The position numbers were made by a program, and so were the translations under genes. From the NCBI GenBank assembly GCA_023415935.1, contig JAEZIX010000085.1, positions 1 to 17,795 of the forward strand: a stretch of DNA of 17,795 nt, read 5' to 3'. The first letter of the stretch is position 1. Every line of letters begins with the position of its first letter. The notes below the pieces were generated by a model. That model saw only the letters and a program-made list of their open reading frames with translations. It ran no database searches and was not told the DNA's origin. This DNA comes from Cyanobacteria bacterium OH_CDB_20. GTDB taxonomy: Bacteria; Cyanobacteriota; Vampirovibrionia; Gastranaerophilales; Gastranaerophilaceae. This document shows, piece after piece, positions 8,188 through 14,917 of this stretch.

Positions 8188-9099
8188 ATGCAGACACAAG
8201 AACTAGTTGAGAAGATTAATAAGCTAAAAAAAGAAAAAAATGCTGTTGTTTTAGCTCATTCGTATCAGAATGTTGAAATAGATTTAGTTGCAGACTTTGT
8301 CGGTGACTCTTTATATTTAAGCAGAAAAGCAGCAGAAACAGATGCTGACATTATAGTTTTTGCAGGAGTTACTTTTATGGCTGAAACTGCAAAGATTCTC
8401 GCCCCTGATAAAAAAGTATTGCTTCCAAGAAAAGAAGCGGGATGCCTTATGGCTGATATGATTGACCTTAAACAACTTAGAGAATTCAAAGCACAGCACC
8501 CGAATATTCCTGTTGTTTGTTATGTAAATTCAACAGCTGAAGTAAAATCAGAGTCTGATATTTGCTGTACAAGCGCAAATGCAATAAACATAATAAAATC
8601 ACTAAAATCAGATAAAGTTTTGTTCGTTCCTGATACATACTTGGGAACTTACGCAGCCTCTCAAATTGAAGGAGTTGAAGTAATTCCTTATCCTGGATTT
8701 TGCCCTACACACTTGAGAATAACAAAAGAAGATGTACTTCAAATGAGAGAAAAACATCCTAAGGCGCTTGTTTTAACCCACCCTGAGTGTCATAAAGAAG
8801 TCGTAAATGTATCTGACTTTGTAGGAAGCACAACTGCAATTATGAAATATGCTGCCGAAAGTACAAATAAAGAGTTCATAATAGTTACAGAAAAAGGTGT
8901 TGTCGAAAGACTCGAAAGAGATTATCCTGAAAAGAAATTCTACCTTATCTCAGAGAAAGCTATCTGCCCGAATATGAAATGGAATGAACTTATAGATATT
9001 TATAACTCGCTCAAATATGAGCAGTATGAAATCACGGTTGATGAAGAAATGGCTAAAAAAGCATTGCACACAATAGAAAAAATGGTTGCTATAAGTTAA
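8188..9099 (+). CDS. nadA: Quinolinate synthase
   Basis: Condenses iminoaspartate with dihydroxyacetone phosphate to quinolinate, the second step of de novo NAD synthesis, using a [4Fe-4S] cluster. At 303 aa it is the short three-domain form. VLAHSYQNVEI (21-31), VGDSLYLSRKA, FAGVTFMAETAKIL, HPECHKEV and GSTTAIMKY are all signature segments. Judged by spacing against structurally known NadA, the cluster ligands are Cys86 (AGCLMA), Cys172 (GFCPTH) and Cys260 (AICPNMK). Cys201 in HPEC is conserved but not expected to be a ligand. AAGGA eight bases upstream supports the start. nadB and nadC are not in the window, so NAD synthesis here is split over loci. It ends at a bidirectional terminator. 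Confidence 0.97.
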   Translation: MQTQELVEKINKLKKEKNAVVLAHSYQNVEIDLVADFVGDSLYLSRKAAETDADIIVFAGVTFMAETAKILAPDKKVLLPRKEAGCLMADMIDLKQLREFKAQHPNIPVVCYVNSTAEVKSESDICCTSANAINIIKSLKSDKVLFVPDTYLGTYAASQIEGVEVIPYPGFCPTHLRITKEDVLQMREKHPKALVLTHPECHKEVVNVSDFVGSTTAIMKYAAESTNKEFIIVTEKGVVERLERDYPEKKFYLISEKAICPNMKWNELIDIYNSLKYEQYEITVDEEMAKKALHTIEKMVAIS

Positions 9100-9113
9100 A
9101 AATATTTAATCAT

Positions 9114-9143
9114 AAAAAAAGCTCCTCAAAAGGGAGCTTTTTT
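9114..9143. terminator. Bidirectional rho-independent terminator between nadA and pckA
   Basis: A hairpin with stem GCTCC/GGAGC (9121-9125 and 9133-9137) and a seven-base loop is flanked by seven A on the left and six T on the right. The A and T runs extend the stem and give a U-tract in either direction. It therefore serves nadA on the plus strand and pckA on the minus strand, which converge here. Confidence 0.88.
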
Positions 9144-9160
9144 ATATCAAAATTTGAAAT

Positions 9161-10822
9161 TTATACGCCAACTAGCGCTTTTGCTTCTTCAACAACTTCA
9201 ACAAGTGCATCTAGTGCATCTTGAGGGAGTTTATCAAGACCTGCTTTTTCTGTTTCTCTTGATTTTATGAATTCAATTCTATCATTCATACGAGCTACAA
9301 ATTGTGCAGCATATTCTTTATTTTTGAATGAAGCGTCAAACCCTTCGATATCCATAATTTCAATATCTGAGAAATTTTCCCACTTATGGAATTTAGATGT
9401 TCCTTCAACAATAGCTTCAATAATTCCTAAAGTATGTTTAGGTTGAACTTTTGTTCCCATAAAGTCACCTGTATTCAAGATATAGCAATCAACACCATCT
9501 GTTATAAGCTGCTTAAATCTTGTGTAATCCATTTCTAAAGGGTAAACTCTGAAAGGATTTGCATAAGGTTCAACAACCAAAGCATTAGGGTCAACATCTT
9601 TTGCAAGTCTTTCTGCAGTAGTACGTTTTGTAGCTAGAGTCGCGCCCATAGCAGAACCCAAAGAAGCCCCCGAAAGTTTTAACACAGGAGGAATTGTAGG
9701 GTCTTTCATAAGCCAGAATATTGCATTGATGGGTTCATCAATTCTGTCTACTCTATTTGGAGACCAGAGCTTAGATTTAACAGCACGGCCGTTACCGTTT
9801 CTAAGATCTTCTGTTATAGAAACCAATTTACCATCTGCAAGGGCTATTACACCGTTATTTTGCTGTGTAATGATGTATTTATTATCATCACAGCCAATTG
9901 GATAATCTTGCGTCTTATCAAAATAAGCAGGCTCTAGTGCTATCGTATATTTATCATGAACATTAATAACAAATGCATCATCATGAAGAACTGTAATGTC
10001 GTATTTATTGTCGTGCTTTGCATGCGTAATTGTTGATTTTCCAGAACCAGACAGACCGAAGACTGCTACCTGGAAAGATTTTCCGTTTTGAAGGTTGTAT
10101 CTTTTCATACCGCCGTGGCAAGAAGCATATCCGTTTCTTGCAGCCGCCCCCCAAGCAAGAGTTAGAGTACCTTTTTTGTGTTCTCCGAAATATCTCATAC
10201 CTAAAATTGCAGCGCAATTATGTTCAGGATCAAAGAAAGTCAATCCGTAAGGGAAATCAGGGTGTGTCCAATCAGGATCAGAGAATACATAAATATCGCC
10301 TTCTTTGATTGGTCTTGATTCAGCATACATTTGAGAATATTGTTCGTTTATGTATTGGAAATTAAGCATCCAAGAATACATTACATTTTCAAAACCTGCC
10401 GGAATCATCAAGTGCGCTTTTATCATAAAGTCTTCTTCAAGCCCTACAACAACTTCGGTTGAATACATAAGTTTTTCGCGTGTTCCATAGACAGCTTCAC
10501 GAATAATCGGAAGCAAATATTTCAAATCACAACCAGGCTCGCCAACAATTTTTCTTGCCGCTGAGCATCTTCCAACAACTGTACCATCATTGAATAACAA
10601 CTGGTTAGCTCCTTGCGGAAGCCCAAGCTTTTCAGGCATATAAACAGGCATGCCTGTAAGTTCTACTGTTCCAGGACTATCTTTTGCAAGTTTGTATGCT
10701 TCTGAAACTGTCTTTATATTTTCAACATTATTTCCAAAAAATGGCGCTGTAATAGTGGCTCTTGCTGCCGACATCAGTTCTTTTAATTCTTCTGTGCTAG
10801 TGTAAAATTCTTTAGTACTCAT
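9161..10822 (-). CDS. pckA: Phosphoenolpyruvate carboxykinase (ATP), divergent form
   Basis: Interconverts oxaloacetate and phosphoenolpyruvate using ATP/ADP. From the ATG chosen it is 553 aa, near the usual 530-550. The P-loop is GLSGSGKS (256-263), with Ser where the well-studied enzymes have Thr. The metal-binding HDDAF follows about 17 residues later. SPNRVDRIDEP, the segment before PPVLKLSGAS, and LNTGDFMGTK match the order of motifs in canonical ATP-PEPCK. Overall the sequence is clearly off the E. coli type. An in-frame TTG one codon upstream (10825) is open; AGGAG at 10831-10835 is eight bases from the ATG and five from the TTG, so the ATG is favoured but not proven. It converges on nadA and has its own upstream promoter-like boxes. 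In an anaerobe it could run towards oxaloacetate to make ATP, which is inference only. Confidence 0.9.
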   Translation of the reverse strand: MSTKEFYTSTEELKELMSAARATITAPFFGNNVENIKTVSEAYKLAKDSPGTVELTGMPVYMPEKLGLPQGANQLLFNDGTVVGRCSAARKIVGEPGCDLKYLLPIIREAVYGTREKLMYSTEVVVGLEEDFMIKAHLMIPAGFENVMYSWMLNFQYINEQYSQMYAESRPIKEGDIYVFSDPDWTHPDFPYGLTFFDPEHNCAAILGMRYFGEHKKGTLTLAWGAAARNGYASCHGGMKRYNLQNGKSFQVAVFGLSGSGKSTITHAKHDNKYDITVLHDDAFVINVHDKYTIALEPAYFDKTQDYPIGCDDNKYIITQQNNGVIALADGKLVSITEDLRNGNGRAVKSKLWSPNRVDRIDEPINAIFWLMKDPTIPPVLKLSGASLGSAMGATLATKRTTAERLAKDVDPNALVVEPYANPFRVYPLEMDYTRFKQLITDGVDCYILNTGDFMGTKVQPKHTLGIIEAIVEGTSKFHKWENFSDIEIMDIEGFDASFKNKEYAAQFVARMNDRIEFIKSRETEKAGLDKLPQDALDALVEVVEEAKALVGV

Positions 10823-10830
10823 CAAATACT

Positions 10831-10835
10831 CTCCT
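10831..10835 (-). promoter_or_regulatory. Shine-Dalgarno site of pckA
   Basis: AGGAG sits eight bases before the ATG at 10822 and five before a TTG at 10825. Both starts are physically possible and differ by one residue. Confidence 0.7.
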
Positions 10836-10868
10836 GTTTATCTATCAAAAAATAAGCGTCTAGTTTCT

Positions 10869-10898
10869 ATATTAATATTATTTATTGAACATGGGCAA
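10869..10898 (-). promoter_or_regulatory. Possible pckA promoter
   Basis: On the minus strand TTGCCC (10893-10898) and TAATAT (10869-10874) are 18 bases apart, giving a leader of roughly 40 bases before pckA. It lies in the 98-base gap after birA, so pckA can be transcribed independently of birA. The -10 box is one of two tandem TAATAT copies, so chance in AT-rich DNA cannot be excluded. Confidence 0.4.
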
Positions 10899-10920
10899 GT
10901 ATTTATTAAAAAATGTTTTC

Positions 10921-11652
10921 CTAATATGTTAAATCACCTGTTTTTAAGGCAATTTCAAGATTATTTTTATCTAAAACAGTTAAAGTTCCGTCTATATTGA
11001 TTTTTTTTGCAAGATAAAATTCATTCTCAGAAAGAGATGAGACCTTAATTTTTTGTCCAAGAAAAGAACATTTCGACTCATAATTTTCTTTAATAAGCAG
11101 GAAACCTTTATTTATAAAGGTTTCATAGTCATCAAAGAATTTATCTAAAAGTTTTTTAGAAAAATCCTCTACATCAATTTTTTTACCCAAAATCATATTC
11201 AAAGAAGTTGCCTTTTGATTTATTTTAGTAAGTGTTTCGTATTTTAAATTCAAATTTACACCTATTCCTAAAACAATTGCAGCAATTTTTCCTTTGTGAG
11301 AAGAACCTTCAGCTAAGATCCCTGAAATTTTAGCCCCTTTAACAAGTACATCGTTAGGCCATTTCAAACTAGCTTCAACGCCATAATCTTCAAGCACTTC
11401 GCAGAGCTTTAAAGCAAGATATTGAGTCATATTTTGAAAAGGAAAAACCCCAATTTTAAAGGGCTTCAGCACAATTGTCATGTAAAGATTTTCAGTATCA
11501 TCAGAAATCCACTCATGATTAAACCTTCCGCGCCCCAATACTTGCCGTTGTGCAATTATGACATCTTTGTCATGAAATTCTTCTATATGATTTAATGCAA
11601 AAGTGTTTGTTGACTCTAATTCATTATACTTTTTTACTTTATATTTACTCAT
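10921..11652 (-). CDS. birA: Biotin--[acetyl-CoA-carboxylase] ligase, catalytic domain only
   Basis: Activates biotin with ATP and attaches it to the carboxylase carrier lysine. The 243-aa protein begins directly at the catalytic domain (LESTN at 12-16), with no N-terminal DNA-binding winged helix. It is therefore a monofunctional ligase and not the bifunctional repressor. Motifs seen: GRGR (40-43) with the following Trp48, KWPNDVLV (97-104) followed by KISGIL, and GIGVNLN (129-135), then a small C-terminal beta domain. KWPND is the biotin-type signature, separating it from lipoate ligases. AGGGG six bases upstream supports the ATG. A terminator stands upstream at 11690-11721, and pckA follows after 98 bases. 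Confidence 0.93.
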   Translation of the reverse strand: MSKYKVKKYNELESTNTFALNHIEEFHDKDVIIAQRQVLGRGRFNHEWISDDTENLYMTIVLKPFKIGVFPFQNMTQYLALKLCEVLEDYGVEASLKWPNDVLVKGAKISGILAEGSSHKGKIAAIVLGIGVNLNLKYETLTKINQKATSLNMILGKKIDVEDFSKKLLDKFFDDYETFINKGFLLIKENYESKCSFLGQKIKVSSLSENEFYLAKKINIDGTLTVLDKNNLEIALKTGDLTY

Positions 11653-11689
11653 AAGTTACCCCTACGGAGATTATCATAAAATATAATAC

Positions 11690-11721
11690 AAAAAAAGAGA
11701 TGATTGCCACATCTCTTTTTA
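11690..11721. terminator. Rho-independent terminator after the 145-aa gene
   Basis: AGAGATG (11696-11702) pairs with CATCTCT (11710-11716) around a seven-base loop. An A-run on the left and T-run on the right extend the helix. On the minus strand it ends in a run of seven T, so it terminates the 145-aa gene upstream of birA; the structure is symmetrical enough to work both ways. Confidence 0.85.
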
Positions 11722-11733
11722 TCTTCAAAAGTA

Positions 11734-12171
11734 TTAATTCTTCTTTTCTTTAATTTTATTAATTTGATAAATTATTAATTTCGGAATTGTATATATTGCA
11801 GCCATTAAAGCGGCTCCTTTTACCAATCTATTAACACTTATTCCTATTTTGTTTCCCAGAATAAAAAGTTTTGGATCCTCAGGAGAAAGCCATTTCTTGA
11901 ATTTTTTAGCCCAATATTTCAATTTATCATTTTTTACTGAAGTAATTAATTCATAAAACTTTTTGTCCCATGGTGAAAGAACAGTCTGAGCAATTGGTTT
12001 TGTCGTAATTGAATTTTCAATTACTTTAGTGCCATTTTCGACGTGATAAATCCCATTTAATGCCCCAATTGTAGTCATTGCTGCCAAATTAAAATTCCTA
12101 ATTAAAGGAGGTTTCGCAGTAGGGTCTTGACTTCTTTCATAAGAAAATCTGTTAAACTCCGCTAATTTCAT
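11734..12171 (-). CDS. Hypothetical protein, 145 aa, C-terminal membrane segment
   Basis: I do not recognise this protein. It starts MKLAEFNRF and has a moderately hydrophobic stretch at about residues 27-43. A basic, Trp-containing middle (KYWAKKFKKWL, 85-95) follows. A clear hydrophobic segment at about 116-135 is followed by a Lys-rich tail, so a single C-terminal membrane anchor is likely, perhaps with the first stretch as a second membrane-touching helix. There are no cysteines. The gene is real by several signs: a promoter with a perfect TATAAT (12238-12266), a strong terminator directly after it, and normal codon choice. Its ribosome site is poor (GAG eleven bases upstream). It forms its own transcription unit between birA and a receiver-domain gene on the same strand. 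No function can be assigned. Confidence 0.75.
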   Translation of the reverse strand: MKLAEFNRFSYERSQDPTAKPPLIRNFNLAAMTTIGALNGIYHVENGTKVIENSITTKPIAQTVLSPWDKKFYELITSVKNDKLKYWAKKFKKWLSPEDPKLFILGNKIGISVNRLVKGAALMAAIYTIPKLIIYQINKIKEKKN

Positions 12172-12181
12172 TTGATCAACT

Positions 12182-12225
12182 CAACTTTCTCTAATTTTAA
12201 GCACCATTGTGAATACAACTTTCTC
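12182..12225 (-). repeat. Direct repeat in the leader of the 145-aa gene
   Basis: On the minus strand GAGAAAGTTG occurs twice, at 12216-12225 and 12182-12191, offset by 34 bases. With flanks TT(G/A) the match is 12 of 13. Both copies lie in the predicted 5' leader, the second just before the start codon. Confidence 0.5.
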
Positions 12226-12237
12226 CAAGTCAAGTAT

Positions 12238-12266
12238 ATTATAACTCCCAAAGACCGCAAATCCAA
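12238..12266 (-). promoter_or_regulatory. Promoter of the 145-aa gene
   Basis: On the minus strand TTGGAT (12261-12266) and a perfect TATAAT (12238-12243) are separated by 17 bases. Transcription would begin near 12231 and give a leader of about 60 bases. It lies directly downstream of the receiver-domain gene, whose stop is at 12290. Confidence 0.55.
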
Positions 12267-12289
12267 TAGCCTAAAGGCCGATTATGAAG

Positions 12290-12685
12290 TTATATTAAGT
12301 CGCTTAATAGACTTTCAAGTTTCATTAAATTGGTTACTATAGAACCTTTTGAAACATAATCTACATTTAATTTATTAGCTATCATTGCAATATTGTGCAT
12401 AGAAGATATGATTATTATCCTTGAATTAGAATACTCAGACATCTTTTGGGCATGTTCTATAAACCACTCCCCTGCTGTTTGAGGATCGAAATCAAGTTCC
12501 ATTTGTAAGTCGCTTACAATTATTTTAAAAGGCTCTTTTTTATTTTGCTCAAGCAGCTCCACTCCTTCTCTTGCCGATTTTGCAAGTTCGATATGCCAAG
12601 CAGGTCCAAGAATATGCTTGATTGCATTTGTATTAAATATCCTCCAGCTTGCACTATCGTCGACTATGAGTACTTTATTATTCAT
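12290..12685 (-). CDS. Single-domain response regulator (CheY-like receiver)
   Basis: The 131-aa protein is a receiver domain and nothing else. VLIVDD (Asp9, Asp10) is the acidic pocket and IIVSDLQM places the phosphoacceptor at Asp59. IIISS (Ser94 or Ser95) is the switch hydroxyl and VSKG (Lys113) the conserved lysine. There is no output domain, so it should act by protein contact or as a phosphate relay. The loop after Asp59 (LDFDPQTAGEWF, 64-75) is longer and more acidic than in CheY. No histidine kinase or chemotaxis gene is in the window, so its partner is unknown. The start codon ATG has only a weak AAAAGA nearby. It is transcribed towards the 145-aa gene but that gene has its own promoter. 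Confidence 0.9.
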   Translation of the reverse strand: MNNKVLIVDDSASWRIFNTNAIKHILGPAWHIELAKSAREGVELLEQNKKEPFKIIVSDLQMELDFDPQTAGEWFIEHAQKMSEYSNSRIIIISSMHNIAMIANKLNVDYVSKGSIVTNLMKLESLLSDLI

Positions 12686-12874
12686 ATCTTTTGAACCTAA
12701 AAATAGCCTATCTTACTAATACTAAATTGTCTAAAAGTCCATTTTTTCACAGACAGCTTATGTGGCATATTATACAATAAGTATTAATATTTTGAAATAA
12801 TCTAACTGAATTAGGCGCAGATTTATCAATAGGTTATTTCATTTCGTTAATACATAGTAACTGTTGGAAATATT
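12686..12874. other. Gene-free spacer upstream of the 53-aa gene
   Basis: This 189-base AT-rich stretch separates the receiver gene (minus strand) from the 53-aa gene (plus strand) and should hold promoters for both. On the plus strand a TTATAC with TTCACA 18 bases upstream (about 12747-12776), and TTATCA/TTAATA with an 18-base spacer (12823-12852), are weak candidates. I see no stable hairpin, tRNA or riboswitch-like structure in it. Confidence 0.3.
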
Positions 12875-13036
12875 ATGAAAAAATTCTTATCCTACGTAAA
12901 ATTTATCAAAAACAAAATCAACAAAGTAAATCAGTATGTTGATAACCCTATCAATGCAACAAAATATGAATCAAATCCATTTTGTTTCTATTGCAACCAA
13001 ACCTACGTCTGGATTGAGAAAGATGAGGTCGAATAA
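12875..13036 (+). CDS. Small protein, 53 aa, with a CxxC pair
   Basis: A plus-strand frame from ATG 12875 to TAA 13036 encodes a Lys/Asn-rich, basic N-terminal half (begins MKKFLSYVKFIKNKI) and a C-terminal part. The latter contains CFYC (Cys37, Cys40), then YVWIEKDEVE at the end. GGAA lies seven bases upstream of the ATG as a moderate ribosome site. The otherwise gene-free stretch 12686-13045 would be unusually long for this window without it. The change from basic N-half to acidic C-end and the CxxC suggest a folded metal-binding mini-protein, for instance half of a zinc ribbon that dimerises, but this is inference. It converges with the GT2 gene, stop codons only nine bases apart, with no terminator between them. 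I recognise no family. Confidence 0.55.
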   Translation: MKKFLSYVKFIKNKINKVNQYVDNPINATKYESNPFCFYCNQTYVWIEKDEVE

Positions 13037-13045
13037 AACTAATAA

Positions 13046-14008
13046 TTAATCAAGTTCTTTTTCAATTAAATATCTTGGTCTTGCTTTAACTTCCTGGAAT
13101 AGTTGGCCTAAATATTCACCAATTACACCTATACTAAGAATTTGTATACCGCCAATAAATGATACGGTAACAACAATTGTCGCCCAGCCGGGAACTATGT
13201 AATTGTGTGTATACTTTTCCCATAAAACATTAAAGCCAAGTATAAAACTCAACAAAGAAATTAAAATACCTGTCATTGAAACTAATCTTAAAGGTACGAC
13301 ACTAAATGACGTTATTCCTTTTAAAGCAAGAGAAAATAAAGACACAGGGGAGAACTTTGACTCTCCTGCTTGTCTTGCTTTAACATCAAAATAAACAATA
13401 TCTGACTTGTAGCCAAATTCTGAGAAAATACCCCTCAAGAATAAATTAACTTCTTTATACTCAGATAAAACATCTAAAATCTCTGAACTTGTCAATCTGA
13501 ATTCGGAATGATTCGGTTTAATTTTAGCTCCAAACAAGTTCATTAAATTATAAAAAGCAAGCGCTGTATGACGTTTCAAGAACCCGTCTGTTTTTCTGTC
13601 ATTTCTTATACCAAAAACAATATGTGCGCCTTGCTTATATTTTTTTACAAACTCAACTAGTTTTGTTTCATCTTGTTGTAAATCAGCATCTATTGTTATC
13701 GCGCAGTCTGGATTGTATTTTCTAACTTCCAAAAGTCCTGCTAGAAGTGCTTTTTGGTTCCCAAAGTTTCTTGTAAAGGATATCCCTTTGACTTTTTCAG
13801 GATTATTATTGTTTAGTTTTTCAATTATTTCCCAGGTTTTATCACTACTGCCGTCATTGACAAGATAAATAAAACTCTTGTCTGATATCTCATTTGAAGA
13901 AACCATTTCTTCAATAACTTCAATAAGTCTTGCAACAGTGGACTCAATAACTTCTTGTTCATTAAAACAAGGTATTATAAGTGCTAATTTTGGGCTGACA
14001 GTATTCAT
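13046..14008 (-). CDS. GT2 family glycosyltransferase, DPM1/GtrB/ArnC type with two C-terminal membrane helices
   Basis: Likely transfers a sugar from a nucleotide donor to undecaprenyl phosphate at the inner face of the membrane. The GT-A catalytic domain shows ALIIPCFNE (9-17), VNDGSSDKT (50-58), RNFGNQKA (80-87) and the metal-binding DADLQQ (107-112). RQAGESKFS, the conserved segment before the membrane part in this family, follows at 212-220. Two hydrophobic helices lie at about 239-261 and 275-297, ending in GEYLGQLFQEVKARP, which is typical. The 320 aa fit GtrB, YkcC and ArnC. The sugar cannot be predicted. The ribosome site is weak. It is divergent from a deacetylase at 14072 with only 63 bases between, suggesting shared control and perhaps a shared glycan. 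Confidence 0.92.
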   Translation of the reverse strand: MNTVSPKLALIIPCFNEQEVIESTVARLIEVIEEMVSSNEISDKSFIYLVNDGSSDKTWEIIEKLNNNNPEKVKGISFTRNFGNQKALLAGLLEVRKYNPDCAITIDADLQQDETKLVEFVKKYKQGAHIVFGIRNDRKTDGFLKRHTALAFYNLMNLFGAKIKPNHSEFRLTSSEILDVLSEYKEVNLFLRGIFSEFGYKSDIVYFDVKARQAGESKFSPVSLFSLALKGITSFSVVPLRLVSMTGILISLLSFILGFNVLWEKYTHNYIVPGWATIVVTVSFIGGIQILSIGVIGEYLGQLFQEVKARPRYLIEKELD

Positions 14009-14071
14009 TTATCTAAATTTCAATTCCGTGTTAAACTACTATAAGAAAATAATAATTCATATGGAAAAATC
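14009..14071. promoter_or_regulatory. Divergent promoter region of the GT2 and deacetylase genes
   Basis: Only 63 bases lie between the two start codons. A TATAAG on the plus strand near 14039-14044 and a TATAGT read on the minus strand from the same bases are the best -10 boxes; both lack good -35 boxes. The promoters must overlap each other or the coding ends. Confidence 0.3.
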
Positions 14072-14917
14072 ATGCAAACAAAAGAATTAATTTTTAATTC
14101 AGACGACTTTGGATACTCAGAAGCCTTTAACATTGGAATTAAGAACGGTTTTTTGTCGGGAGTTTTAACAAGCACCTGTATTCTCGCTAATGGAGAGGCT
14201 TTTGATAATGCTATTGAAGAGATTCTTCCACAAATCAGTGGCATCGGATTAGGAGTCCACTTAAATATAATTGAGGGTAAAAGCCTTACCAATCCAAGTT
14301 TAATAACTGACTCTAACGGTTATTTTAATAATGGTTTTATTTCACTTTTAATGAAATCAAAAGACAGAGTCTTTTTAGAGCAAATTGAAAAAGAATTTAG
14401 AGCACAGATTGAGAAAATAATATCTAAAACACCGGTAGATCACATTAATTCTCATGTTCACACCCATGCAATTCCTGATATATTTGAACTCACAGCAAAA
14501 TTAGCCAATGAATACGGTATAAAAAATATCAGGACACAGTTTGAAACACCTTATATAATTCCAAATTTACAAAAACATTTAACGATAAAATATCCGGTTA
14601 ACATTATTAAAAATATTCTTTTAAATACTTTTTCTCTAGCTAATTTTAAAACAGCAAAAAGATACAATCTAAACACTAACGACTATATTATTGGAGTTAC
14701 TTACACAGGCTATATGGATGAAAATGCTGTATTATACGGGCTCAAAAAACATAAAAAACCTTGTTTAACAGAAATTCTCATACACCCTACTTTTTACGAA
14801 GAAAGCAAAGTTGAAAAGCCTTTTAATTATCAGGAATACTTGATTACTCAAAGTCCTACAATAAAAGAAGAAATCAAAAATTTAGGTTGGAAATTAATAT
14901 CTTACAAAGATATCTAA
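14072..14917 (+). CDS. YdjC/ChbG-family carbohydrate deacetylase
   Basis: The 281-aa protein has the YdjC-fold deacetylase motifs: NSDDFGYS (9-16, Asp11/Asp12 at the metal site), GLGVHLNI (59-66, His63), HINSHVHTH (124-132, metal histidines) and ILIHPTF near the C-terminus. Family members remove acetyl groups from N-acetylated sugars, such as chitobiose (ChbG), or act in hopanoid lipid sugar processing (HpnK). Divergence from a lipid-carrier glycosyltransferase points to a lipid-linked amino sugar rather than dietary chitobiose, which is inference. The ATG has a weak GGA eight to ten bases upstream; another ATG at 14060 is in a different frame and closes after nine codons. The TAA overlaps the stop codon of the convergent dehydrogenase gene. 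Confidence 0.88.
   Translation: MQTKELIFNSDDFGYSEAFNIGIKNGFLSGVLTSTCILANGEAFDNAIEEILPQISGIGLGVHLNIIEGKSLTNPSLITDSNGYFNNGFISLLMKSKDRVFLEQIEKEFRAQIEKIISKTPVDHINSHVHTHAIPDIFELTAKLANEYGIKNIRTQFETPYIIPNLQKHLTIKYPVNIIKNILLNTFSLANFKTAKRYNLNTNDYIIGVTYTGYMDENAVLYGLKKHKKPCLTEILIHPTFYEESKVEKPFNYQEYLITQSPTIKEEIKNLGWKLISYKDI

Noticed and set aside
10030..10308. 92-codon plus-strand frame
   Set aside because: It is antisense to the P-loop region of pckA and reads as low-quality protein; a shadow frame.
10921..11652. Lipoate-protein ligase serving GcvH
   Set aside because: The BirA/LplA superfamily fold could suggest it, but GRGR and KWPNDV with KISGIL are the biotin-ligase motifs.
12261..12285. Terminator of the receiver gene from the GCC-TAAA-GGC hairpin
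   Set aside because: Only three base pairs and no T-run follow on the minus strand; the region fits better as the start of the promoter of the next gene.
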